Below, piece after piece: positions 10,708 through 20,830 of a DNA stretch of 64,000 bases. Within the stretch, counting starts at the first letter, position 1; the number at the start of each line of letters is the position of its first letter. The notes under the pieces are model-generated. The model saw nothing but the letters and a program-made list of their open reading frames with translations, was not told the DNA's origin and ran no database searches. The stretch comes from Limanda limanda. Lineage: Eukaryota; Chordata; Actinopteri; Pleuronectiformes; Pleuronectidae. Location of the stretch: assembly GCF_963576545.1 (NCBI RefSeq), contig NC_083649.1, positions 8,548,406 to 8,612,405 of the forward strand. The letters run 5' to 3'. Both the position numbers and the translations under genes were made by a program.

Positions 10708-10836
10708 GTGGATGGATGGGTGAGAGAGAGAGAAGAGGCGTGATTCAGGAAGATGATCGAGCCGGGATCCAAACCAGGGACCTGCAGCTCAAAGCTCACG
10801 TGCCTAAAATCAGGTTCTGTGATATACTGACGTCTC
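10708..10836 (-). mobile_element. tRNA-derived SINE relic in spacer 4
   Basis: Unit-homologous copy of the same SINE relic. Confidence 0.5.
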
Positions 10837-11912
10837 TGCTTTTATATATAATATGGAACAAGAAAGTTTAATGAAAGATATGATCTGTTCACATCTGACC
10901 ACAGACATGAAGATGTGCATCAAATCCTCCTGCAGCTAAAAAGAGACACTGTCGGCCAAAATATCCCAGAAACTGACTTTATTCCACGACGGCGATGATG
11001 AACAGCTTTAGAAGCATCTTTTCTCAATCATATTACAAATCTTGAAGTTCACATATACAGAATCTGCACTTCCTGAAGATGTTTCACAATTAAATCCACA
11101 ATAAAGGAGAAGTCATGATGTCCTTGAACGGCAGCAGAGGTTTAATATGAACATGTGTTTCCGGAGAAAGTGAAGTGCTGCAGAAGAGAAAAACACATAA
11201 AGACAGAAAAGGTCTCGTTCTGGTTTACTTTATGAGGAATCAATAATCACGAAAAAGCCAAAAGTTTGATCAGAAATTATCTTTCTTCTTTAATCATTGA
11301 TTTAAAAATACAAATGTAAAAATCATCTTTTTTTGCATCTTAAATGTTGCATGAAATATATGAAAAATGAAAAATACTCTGAAATATATATATACAGGAA
11401 ACTGATGATAACAATACTAAACTTTATTTCTATAGCACCTTTAAAAAAAAAGTTACAAGGTGTCTCACAAATCCAATATAAGTGCAGAGTTGAGAAAATA
11501 AAAATAGATCATAGTCAGCAATACAGTAAATCAAAACAGTAAAGAACTAGAATGAAACAATATAGGAACAACAATAAAATGAAAATAAGAAATATAGTTA
11601 CATGTTTGTAGAATAAACTTACAGTTATCACACAGTGCATGAGTAGAAATAATGGCAATTAGCAAAGAACTTCTGTCTTTAAATGAGCTATTTTATTTCA
11701 CACTTCTTCTTTTAAAAAGTCACTTGATTTGAGGATTAAATGTAATAATTATTATAATTTCATATCACAACATTTGTGGGATTCTAACATATTTATTCAC
11801 TCACATTTATTCACAATTCTTCTGGAATAAATTCATATCAAAAACATTTGTGGTATTCTCACTCATTGATTTGACTGTAATAGACATAACCTCCTGAACA
11901 GAACACCAATTG

Positions 11913-12896
11913 TTAGTTGAAAATAACTTTCTTTACGTTAATCCCGGATTTCTTTATGATCTTTAAAAATTTTCTCAGAGAATCTTTTATTTCTTGGGTC
12001 TGCAGAACATAGATAATCGGGTTCAACGTGGGAGGAAAGACGGAGCTCAGAGACAAGTTAATGATCCTGGCATTGGGATGAATATTCTTCTGCAACATAA
12101 ATGTGACTAATATCGGGATGAAGTAGATGGCCACGAGTGACAGATGAGCTGTGCAGGTTTTTAAGGCCTTCAGCCGCCCCTGAACCGTGGTCACTTTGGT
12201 CAAAGCATAGCTGATGTACAGGTAAGTGCACAAGATGAATATCAGAGGGAACCAGAGGATTAGAGCTGGTAACAGATAGGACATGATAAAACTGGGTGTG
12301 ATGTCGTTGCAAGCCAGACGATATAACTGGCCGTGGTCACAGAAATAGCTCCTGATCACTACGGACTGACAGAAGGAGAGTCTGGTGAGAAGGCCGGCTA
12401 CGATCAGTACCACAGTGACGATAGTGAGCCAAAAAGAGGCAATAACACAAAACATGGACCTGTGAGTGATCTTCACATGGTATTGCAGCGGGTAACCGAT
12501 CGCTATGAGTCTGTCGTAGGAGAGAGCCACCAGGTTGAGAGACTGCATGGAGAGGCAGGTGTAGCAGAAGAACAGGAAGGTCAGGCAGTCGTTGTAGGGG
12601 ATCTGGTGATGGTTGAACAGGAAGACGTCCAGGACCTTCGGCACCAGAGCAGAGTTACCGAACAGGTCTGTAAAGGCCAGGTTAAAAACTATGATATACT
12701 TTGGAGTTCTCAGATTGGGATCCAAACATATTACGGCCATGACTGCAGTGTTTGCCAGCACGGAAAAGATATACAGAAAACACAGAAAGATGTAATAATA
12801 CTTAACATGAGGTATTCCGATAAATCCGCTTAATATGAAATATGCAGGATGCACAAAGGTGATGTTCTTCCCAAGAGCCGAGTTGAAAAACTCCAT
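11913..12896 (-). CDS. Odorant receptor, array copy 5 (327 aa)
   Basis: Intact; frame extendable to 12998. It shares with copy 4 Leu22, SYLLPA at 206-211, LQK at 268-270 and the KDSLRKFL tail. With copy 2 it shares Val166, Tyr184 and Leu222. Private changes are Thr158, Ile314, Asn320 and Phe326. This patchwork of a copy-4-like TM5 and tail with copy-2-like TM4 and loop-2 residues is what gene conversion or unequal crossing-over would leave. The stop is followed by the same 60-bp flank duplication seen after copy 4 (about 11795-11860). Confidence 0.93.
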   Translation of the reverse strand: MEFFNSALGKNITFVHPAYFILSGFIGIPHVKYYYIFLCFLYIFSVLANTAVMAVICLDPNLRTPKYIIVFNLAFTDLFGNSALVPKVLDVFLFNHHQIPYNDCLTFLFFCYTCLSMQSLNLVALSYDRLIAIGYPLQYHVKITHRSMFCVIASFWLTIVTVVLIVAGLLTRLSFCQSVVIRSYFCDHGQLYRLACNDITPSFIMSYLLPALILWFPLIFILCTYLYISYALTKVTTVQGRLKALKTCTAHLSLVAIYFIPILVTFMLQKNIHPNARIINLSLSSVFPPTLNPIIYVLQTQEIKDSLRKFLKIIKKSGINVKKVIFN

Positions 12897-13019
12897 AGTG
12901 AAAGATGGAGTGAGGTGAAGGAGAGTGCACCAGGTTCTGTTGTGTGGAGGATGGAGGTGAGCTTGTCTCACTCTGTTCTGATGAAGAAGCTCCGACAAGC
13001 TTTATTCACTGATCATCTG

Positions 13020-13060
13020 TTTATATCATAGATGGTCAGCGTCTGGTCCCTGGAGTCTGC
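13020..13060 (-). promoter_or_regulatory. Receptor copy 5 promoter: TATA box and Olf/EBF-like site
   Basis: TATAAA at 13020-13025 with the TCCCTGGAGT form of the upstream site. Confidence 0.45.
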
Positions 13061-13445
13061 TGAATGCAAGCAGGAAGAAACTTCTCAATACAACTATTAT
13101 ACTTATTTTATTATAGTATATAATATATTTATTTCATATTATATTACATTAATGTAATTGGAGCTTCTATTTGTATGTATTTTTACTGTATTTTAGTTTG
13201 TGACTGTTTAGTTAGTTTGCTGTGTTTAATTCATTTGTTTTCTATAGAGATAATCACAGATGTACAATAAACCCTCAAGGCACAATTTACACACTCAAGA
13301 GGAAACATGTATAAATGATTGAGGATCTTAAAGGTTATAAGATCCACTCACAACCTTATTACTGCAAATACAACAAGGCTTTGCATTAGTTTACTTTTAC
13401 ACCCAAATTAATGATATTAACATATATTCTCTTGTCAAAAAATGC

Positions 13446-13575
13446 TGGTTGGATGGGTGAGAGAGAGAGAAGAGGCGTGACTCAGGAAAATGGTCGAGCC
13501 GGGATTCAAACCAGGGACCTGCAGCTCAAAGCTCACGTGCCTAGAATCAGGTTCTTTGATATACTGAGGTCTCTG
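13446..13575 (-). mobile_element. tRNA-derived SINE relic in spacer 5
   Basis: Unit-homologous copy with the B box closest to consensus (GGTTTGAATCC). Its GGAT tail is shorter than in the other spacers. Confidence 0.5.
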
Positions 13576-14602
13576 CTTTTATATATAATATGGAACAAGA
13601 AAGTTTAATGAAAGATATGATCTGTTCACATCTGACCACAGACATGAAGATGTGCATCAAATCCTCCTGCAACTAAAAAGAGACACTGTCGGCCAAAATA
13701 TCACAGAAACTGACTTTATTCCACGACGACGATGATGAACAGCTTTTGAAGAATCTTTTCTCAATCATCTTACAAATCTTGAAGTTCACATATACAGAAT
13801 CTGCACTCCCTGAAGATGCCTCACAATAAAATATTCACAATAAAGGAGAAGTCATGATGTCCTTGAACGGCAGCAGAGGTTTAATATGAACTGTTTCAGG
13901 AGAGAGTGAAGTGCTGCAGAAGAGAAAAACACATAAAGACAGAAAAGGTCTCGTTCTGGTTTACTTTATGAGGAATCAATAATCACGAAAAAGCCAAAAG
14001 TTTGATCAGAAATTATCTTTCTTCTTTAATCATTGATTTAAAAATGCAAATGTAAAAATCATCTTTTTTTGCATCTCAAATGTTGCATGAAATGTATAAA
14101 AAAATGAAAAATACTCTGAAATATATATATACAGGAAACTGATGATAACAATAATAAACTTTATTTCTATAGCACCTTTAAAAAAAAAGTTACAATGTGT
14201 GTCAGAGAATCAAATATAAGTGCAGAGTTGAGAAAATAAAAAAAGATCATAGTCAGTAATACATTGAAACAAAACAGCTGGAAGAACTAGAATGAAACTA
14301 TAATGGAACAAAATTAAAACAATAAAATGAAAATACGAAATATAGTTGCATGTTTGTAGAATATCTTGCAGTTATCACACAGTACATGAGTAGAAATAAA
14401 TGCAATTAACAAAGAACTTCTGTCTTAAAATGAGTTATATTATTTCACACTTCATCTTTTAAAAACGTTACTTGATTTGAGGATAAATTCTAATAATTAT
14501 TATAATTTCATATCACAACATTTGTGGGATTCCAACATATTTATTCACTCACTCATTGATTCTTCTGTAATAGACGTAATGTCCTGAACAGAACAGAAAT
14601 AT

Positions 14603-15586
14603 TTACCTGATCACAACTTTCTTTACTTTAATCCCGGATTTCTTTCTGATCTTTAATAATTTTCTCACAGATTCTTTGATTTCTTGCGTCTGCAGAACAT
14701 AGATAATCGGGTTCAACGTGGGAGGAAAGACGGAGCTCAGAGACAAGTTAATGATCCTGTCATTGGGATGAATATTCTTCCCAAACATAAATGTGACTAA
14801 TATCGGGATGAAGTAGATGGCCACGAGTGACAGATGAGCTGTGCAGGTTTTTAAGGCCTTCAGCCGCCCCTGAGCCGTGGTCACTTTGGTCAAAGCATAG
14901 CTAATGTACAGGTAAGTGCACACGATGAATATCAGAGGGAACCAGAGGATGAGAGTTAATAACAGAAAGGACATGATAGTAGTGGGTGTGGTGTCGTTGC
15001 AGGCCAGACGATACAACTGGCCGTGGTCACAGAAATAACTCCTGATCACTACGGACTGACAGAAGGAGAGTCTGGTGAGAAGGCCGGCTGCGATCAGTAC
15101 CACAGTGACGATAGAGAGCCAAAAAGAGGCGATAACACAAAACATGGACCTGTGAGTAATCTTCACATGGTATTGCAGCGGGTAACCGATCGCTATGAGT
15201 CTGTCGTAGGAGAGAGCCACCAGGTTGAGAGACTGCATGGAGAGGCAGGTGTAGCAGAAGAACAGGAAGGTCAGGCAGTCGTTGTAGGGGATCTGGTGAT
15301 GGTTGAACAGGAAGACGTCCAGGACCTTCGGCACCAGAGCAGAGTTACTGAACAGGTCCGTAAAGGCCAGGTTAAAAACTATGATATACTTTGGAGTTCT
15401 CAGATTGGGATCCAAACATATTACGGCCATGACTGCAGTGTTTGCCAGCACGGAAAAGATATACAGAAAACACAGAAAGATGTAATAATACTTAACATGA
15501 GGTATTCCGATAAATCTGCTTATTATGAAATACGCAGGACGCACAAAGGTGATGTTCTTCCCGAGAGCCGAGTTGAAAAACTCCAT
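14603..15586 (-). CDS. Odorant receptor, array copy 6 (327 aa), last of the array
   Basis: Intact; frame extendable to 15688. It has Arg16 and Tyr184 like copy 2, Ser80 like copy 4 and its own loop-2/TM5 segment TTPTTIMSFLLLT (199-211). Private changes are Arg24, Ala238, Gly269, Asp276 and a VVIR end. Its promoter TATAAA is at 15710-15715. Only about 350 bp of its upstream flank is retained: homology with the other units stops near 15932, where the GGAT minisatellite begins. Any control element that lies further upstream in the other copies is therefore missing or displaced here. Confidence 0.93.
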   Translation of the reverse strand: MEFFNSALGKNITFVRPAYFIISRFIGIPHVKYYYIFLCFLYIFSVLANTAVMAVICLDPNLRTPKYIIVFNLAFTDLFSNSALVPKVLDVFLFNHHQIPYNDCLTFLFFCYTCLSMQSLNLVALSYDRLIAIGYPLQYHVKITHRSMFCVIASFWLSIVTVVLIAAGLLTRLSFCQSVVIRSYFCDHGQLYRLACNDTTPTTIMSFLLLTLILWFPLIFIVCTYLYISYALTKVTTAQGRLKALKTCTAHLSLVAIYFIPILVTFMFGKNIHPNDRIINLSLSSVFPPTLNPIIYVLQTQEIKESVRKLLKIRKKSGIKVKKVVIR

Positions 15587-15709
15587 AGTGAAAGATGAAG
15601 AGAGGTGAAGGAGAGTGCACCAGGTTCTCTTGTGTGGAGGATGGAGGTGAGCTTGTCTCACTCTGTTCTGATGAAGAAGCTCCGACAAGCTTTATTCACT
15701 GATCCTCTG

Positions 15710-15750
15710 TTTATATCATAGATGGTCAGCGTCTGGTCCCTGGAGTCTGC
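15710..15750 (-). promoter_or_regulatory. Receptor copy 6 promoter: TATA box and Olf/EBF-like site
   Basis: TATAAA at 15710-15715 with the TCCCTGGAGT form. This is the only promoter whose distal flank is replaced by minisatellite DNA, from about 220 bp upstream. Confidence 0.45.
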
Positions 15751-15932
15751 TGAATGCAAGCAGGAAGAAACTTCTCAGTACAACTATTATACTGCATTTA
15801 TTAAAGTATATAATATATTTATTTTATATTATATTACATTAATGTAATTGGAGCTTCTATTTTTATAAATTTTTACTGTATTTTACTTTGTGACTGTGGT
15901 AAGTTTGCTGTGTTTAATTCATTTGTTTTCTA

Positions 15933-16987
15933 TGGATGGACAGATGGATGGTTGGAAGGATACATGGACAAATGGAAAAAATGGACAAATGGACAAATGA
16001 ATGGATGGGCAGATGGATGGACGGACAGATGGACAGATGGACAGATGGACAGATGGACAGATGGACAGATGGACAGATGGACAGATGGATGAATGGACAG
16101 ATGTACAAATGGACAGATGGACAGATTGACAGATGGACAGATGGACAGATGGACAGATGGATGAATGGACTGATGGATGGACATATGGACAGATGGATGG
16201 ATGGACGGACAGATGGATGGATGGACAGATGGACAGATGGATAGATGGATGAATGGACTGATGGACGAATGGACTGATGGATGGATGGATGGATGGATGG
16301 ATGGATGGATGGATGGATGGATGGATGGATGGATGGATGGATGGATGGATGGATGGATGGATGGATGGATGGATGGATGGATGGATGGATGGATGGATGG
16401 ATAGATAGATGGATGGATGGGTGGATTGATGGATGGATGGATGGATGGATGGATGGATGGATGGATGGATGGATGGATGGATGGATGGATGGATGGATGG
16501 ATGGATGGATGGATGGATGGATGAATGGATGGATGGATGGACAGATTGATGGACAAATGGAGGGCCGGATGGATGGATGAATGGACGGACTGATGGATGT
16601 GCTTATGAACAGAGGGATGGACAGATTGATGGATGGATGAATGGACAGATGGATGGATGGATGGATGGATGGATGGATGGATGGATGGATGGATGGATGG
16701 ATGGATGGATGGATGGATGAACAGAGGGACGGACAGATGGATGGATGGATGAACACAGGGATGGATAGATGGAGGGATGGATGGATGGTTAGATGGATGA
16801 ACGGAGGGATGGACAGATGGATGGATGGATGGATAGATGGATGAACGTAGGGATGGACAGATGACTGGATGGATGGATGGATGGATGGATGGATGGATGG
16901 ATGGATGGATGGATGGATGGATGGATGGATGGATGGATGGATGGATGGATGGATGGATGGATGGATGGATGGATGGATGGATGGATG
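15933..16987. repeat. (GGAT)n / (GGACAGAT)n minisatellite
   Basis: About 1.05 kb of tetranucleotide repeat. The left third is a mixture with 8-bp GGACAGAT units (about 16018-16160). The middle (about 16276-16400 and 16435-16520) and the right end (about 16866-16986) are nearly pure GGAT. Variant islands with AACAGAGGGATG recur at about 16607, 16721, 16752, 16800 and 16843, which indicates higher-order duplication. Long open frames here, such as the MDGW and SIHP repeats, are trivial. Confidence 0.97.
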
Positions 16988-18740
16988 CAGTCCTGAAGTC
17001 TAACACTGGCCAGAATAATAGAATCGAATGCATGTCAGGAGTGAGGTTAACACAGAGTCTTCAGTCTTCAGACTTCTTCTCTCTGATTGTTTGTGTTGTG
17101 TCAAAACTTCCCTTGACTTGATTCCCCGGTTGGAAGCCCGAGCGTTTCGGCCTAATGAGGCTGTTAATGAGTTGTTTGTCGACTGTTGATGATGACACAT
17201 CCGAGCAGTGAGGTAAACACTTTGTCCCAAACTGCAGGAGACAGTCAGGAGGGAGCCGGGGGGATTGGGTCAGCTACTTCAGAAAGATGCAAGAGTTACA
17301 CACTGAAGAGAGAAACTTTCCAGGACTTGACATCTGGATTTCTGCCACAGGAATACAGATAACATGACAACTCCTTGTGTTGTTTCCTAAACTTATCTGA
17401 CGACTCTGCAGAAAAACTTCACAAACCAAAATACGTATTCTCGTTTCACATTACAACTGATTTCTGTGCATGAAGTACACATATGTGGCAAAGGAGAGAA
17501 TCATAAAAGAATTTAATAGTAATTTTCTATGATTTACAACTGACAAATACAAAAAATATCACTTTCTGTAACTAGACTGTTTCTCAGACAGTGGATTCCT
17601 CCGTCAAGGCTTGAGAGTCGTCTAATAGAACCACATTTAAATTTATTAGTTAATAATGTTGATGGAACTGAAACGATGGAAGTCCACCACGTAGGCGCTG
17701 CTTCACCCAAACAATGTACAGTCCACACATGCGGCAGTTATTTTAAATTACATATTTTATTTCATTGTTCTCATTTGATTTGTTTTTATTTGATATTCTG
17801 CATGTTGTGCATGTTACAGCATTAAAAGAAGGATATGCCTTTCCTACAGATTATGTGAAATGAGATGATCCTTTATGTTCTGAAGAAAATAAACGATGGG
17901 CTCCGGCAGCATCACACTGATTACTAGTGTTAACTTGTGTTTATAATAAGCTTGTTGTTAGAATGGCTGTGATGAAGACTATGACAAACATGCTTGGCCT
18001 CTGTTGGGCCTTGCTTGAACTTCAATTCAAGATGAACTGCAACATGTGATCCGTTTTTCACATTTTAGAAAAGTATAATTTGTTCTATAAAAATGTAAAG
18101 CTTCAAAATCAAATCAGCCAATCAAAAGAAATGATCTTGATTATATGTACCATCGATCCTTTAATAGTTTAATAGTGAGGACTGGATAGAAAATGCTGAC
18201 GTTGTATTATCAAATCAAACTGTGACCTGTGTCAGGTCAGGTCAAAGCAGGAGATACATGATCTCATTACTAACTCCTATGTTGGGGAATGTGTTCAGTG
18301 AATTCCTCAGATTCTTTTTAATTAGATTTTCTGAGACTAATATAATATGGGAACCTTCTCCAGAGACTATTGAAGCCTTTCACCCGGAGTGTAACCTGTG
18401 GGGAGTCACTATTAGGGATTTGTGGCCAAATGAATGAGATGAGCTCCCTGGGTGTATTACCGTTGTTTGAGATTCTCCCACAGAGACACTTTAAAGAAAT
18501 AAGAAAGAGGACAGAGAGGACAGGAAGCATCGCCTGCCTCAGGCCTGCGGGAGGCAGTTAATTACACAACACATTAGCCTCATGAGGAATCAACCACCTG
18601 CTAGTTTGACAACATACTAATTATAATGTTTCAGAAAAACTTCAGGAGACGTGGAAAACACGCTATTTCTAACCTGAACTGCAGAATTATTTTAATTTGA
18701 GAACTAGAAGGGAAAGGAATATTTTCACTCCTGTCCGTTG
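16988..18740. other. Intergenic, no gene recognised
   Basis: Single-copy-looking sequence. Two stretches are less AT-rich and free of simple repeats (about 17110-17300 and 18340-18600) and could be conserved non-coding DNA. No open frame with recognisable protein similarity was seen. Confidence 0.5.
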
Positions 18741-19104
18741 CTTTGTCTGTTTGTCTGTTTGTCTGTTTGTTTGTCTGTTTTTTCTGTTTGTTTGTTTGTT
18801 TGTCTGTCTGTTTGTCTGTTTGTTTGTTTGTCTGTTTGTTTGTCTGTTTGTTTATTTGTCTGTTTGTCTGTCTGTTTGTCTATTTATTTGTCTGTTCGTC
18901 TGTTTGTCTGTTTGTCTGTCTGTTTGTCTGTTTGTCTGTTTGTTTGTTTGTCTGTTTGTTTATTTGTCTGTTTGTCTGTTTGTCTGTTTGTCTGTCTGTT
19001 TGTCTGTTGGTCTGTCTGTTTGTTTGTTTGTTTGTTTGTCTGTTTGTTTGTCTGTTTGTTTGTCTGTCTGTTTGTCTGTTTGTTTGTCTGTTTGTCTGTT
19101 TGTC
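18741..19104. repeat. (CTGT/TTGT)n minisatellite
   Basis: About 365 bp of TTGT and CTGT tetramers in irregular alternation. All three forward frames are open because no stop can be spelled; the reading frames have no meaning. Confidence 0.97.
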
Positions 19105-19224
19105 AATCAATTCAGTTTTATTTCTACGAGACAGAAGAAAGCGCAGGATGAATTACATTGATAGATAAGTTAAAATAAAGTGGAAAACCCACACACCTTC
19201 TGTTTTTATTCAAGAATTTGATTG

Positions 19225-19375
19225 AATTACCAAATCAGTTATTATGTTTCCGATGATCACAAAACTTGGTGGAAGGATGTCGTTATGGTTGGGAAAAGAA
19301 TCAAATGAATTTAGGTTTGGAGTCAGATCAGTGGACAAATCCTGGATTTTTATAAATTTTCTTTCACTTTGATTT
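19225..19375 (+). mobile_element. Degraded interspersed repeat, related to the relic near 52.8 kb
   Basis: The plus strand contains ACAAAACTTGGTGGAAGGATG, then AGATCAGTGGACAAATCCTGGATTTTT. It shares its order of motifs with the minus strand of 52745-52930. I recall this family as abundant in teleost genomes; class not assigned. Confidence 0.45.
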
Positions 19376-20440
19376 ACCTTGATTTCTCACAGAATGATTA
19401 CACTGTGAGCAATTTGGTCCAGATTCTGGATTTGATGAGCTGATTTCTATGTACTTAGTCAGTTCAGATGCACAACTGCTTTGAATGCTATGTTTTTATC
19501 TTTTGTGTCTTTCAATCCTTAAACCAGTATTATTATATTGGGAGAAGTGATTTATCTATGACAGTAGTCACAATTTCACTAATAGTAGCTATACTATTAC
19601 AATACTAGTGGTAGAAGTACTATGCACAGTATCAGATTTCAGTATTATTTTCCTGTCTTTACTCTGTTTATATTAGTTTAATTATTACATTCATTCCTCA
19701 AGCAAATGTCCACATTGTTGTACCAATAATAATGGTAATAGCAGTTGTGGTTTAATTGGGACAATAGTAATGGTATTAGATGTTGTTTGCATTATATTGT
19801 TATGTGTGGAGCCTAAAAGGATCGTGTTGGATTTCAGAGCCGACGCTTCACTCAATCACAAACAGGTTTGTCAACCCTCCTGGAGGTCGACCCCGCGGGA
19901 ATCAACCTCACCACAGAGTCATTGCACGTCTCGGCTGTCTCTCAACACCAAGGCCTCAGGAGAGACGTCAGCAGAGAGCGAGACGTGTTGGTCTCCTCCC
20001 AACAGGCTGCTTCCCACACGACTACAGTCCTGAGAGCTTTTCCCCTTCAACCACCAAAACATAAATATTTATCACAGAGATGTTGCAGCTTGTCGTTGGA
20101 CAAACAACTTTAGTTTATGAAAGTGTGACAGAAAAGTTTCCACCACAGAGACTTTTCTTACACTTTACATAAAAATGTCACCTGCGACCATAAGCAGGGG
20201 GTGGTGCAGAGAAATGGGGCCTGAGAGGCAAATATAGGATTTTTTGTTTTTGATTAATATGTCTTATGACAAATTTATATTTGAGATTTAGATCAGACAA
20301 TTTATTCTTGATCCTTTATTTCTATTTAAAAACACGACACTAATGGGCTTGTTCAGCCCTTTTTTCTAGTTTTTTTTGTCCTGATTCAGTCTGTTCAGCC
20401 ATGATCAAATATACTTTTGATTTGCCATCATATAACATAG
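19376..20440. other. Intergenic, with a short GC-richer block
   Basis: Mostly AT-rich with nothing recognised. The block at about 19820-20060 is GC-richer and open in all three forward frames for 81-94 codons. One frame includes NPPGGRPRGNQPHHRV, but I recognise no protein family and see no splice-site support on both sides. It is not called as a gene. Confidence 0.4.
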
Positions 20441-20479
20441 AAGGGATTATTATAGTAGTATTATCTTAGTACAATATTA

Positions 20480-20830
20480 TTACAGTAATCTTGGCAAAAC
20501 AACTTGGTCTTTAGATTCTTCATTGTGCTGCTCTGACTCAATTAATAATAATAATAATAATACATTTGATTTATATAGAGCTTTTAAAAGGTACTCACAG
20601 GCAGTTAACATGGTAAAAGCAGCGACAATAAAAACAATAACAATAAATAATAACATTATAGCTGTTAACAAACAGACATTTTACATTAAAAACAATTATA
20701 ATATATAAATAAATCAAAAGGAGAGTTTTGAAGGAGGCGAGTGAGGGAGAATGTCTGAGGTGTAGGGGGAGAAAGTTCCAAGGGGGGGCACAGGTGGAGA
20801 ATGCCCTGTCCTTTCCTTTATTATGAAGTG
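20480..20830. mobile_element. Probable retroelement relic
   Basis: The (AAT)6 run, the text TTTGATTTATATAGAGCTTTTAAAAGGTACTCACAGG-like segment at about 20560-20605, and the G-rich end near 20780-20810 resemble a repeat found widely in fish. Heavily decayed. Confidence 0.35.

Larger units (their letters stand above)
1..15932 (-). repeat. Tandem array of odorant receptor units
   Basis: Stop-to-stop distances between successive receptors are 3006-3037 bp for the first two intervals and 2742, 2738 and 2690 bp for the next three. The difference is mostly a 300-bp LTR insertion. Coding and spacer sequences are both near-identical between units, so whole units were duplicated. Positions 1-389 match the 3' flanks of the other copies (for example about 3040-3426), so the window opens inside a unit. 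Confidence 0.95.

Noticed and set aside
15910..17033. Open frames of up to 367 codons encoding SIHP or MDGW repeats
   Set aside because: Pure products of a GGAT tetranucleotide repeat, open in several frames on both strands.
18697..19168. Cys/Val/Leu-rich open frames in all three forward frames
   Set aside because: The CTGT/TTGT repeat cannot spell stop codons; no coding signal.
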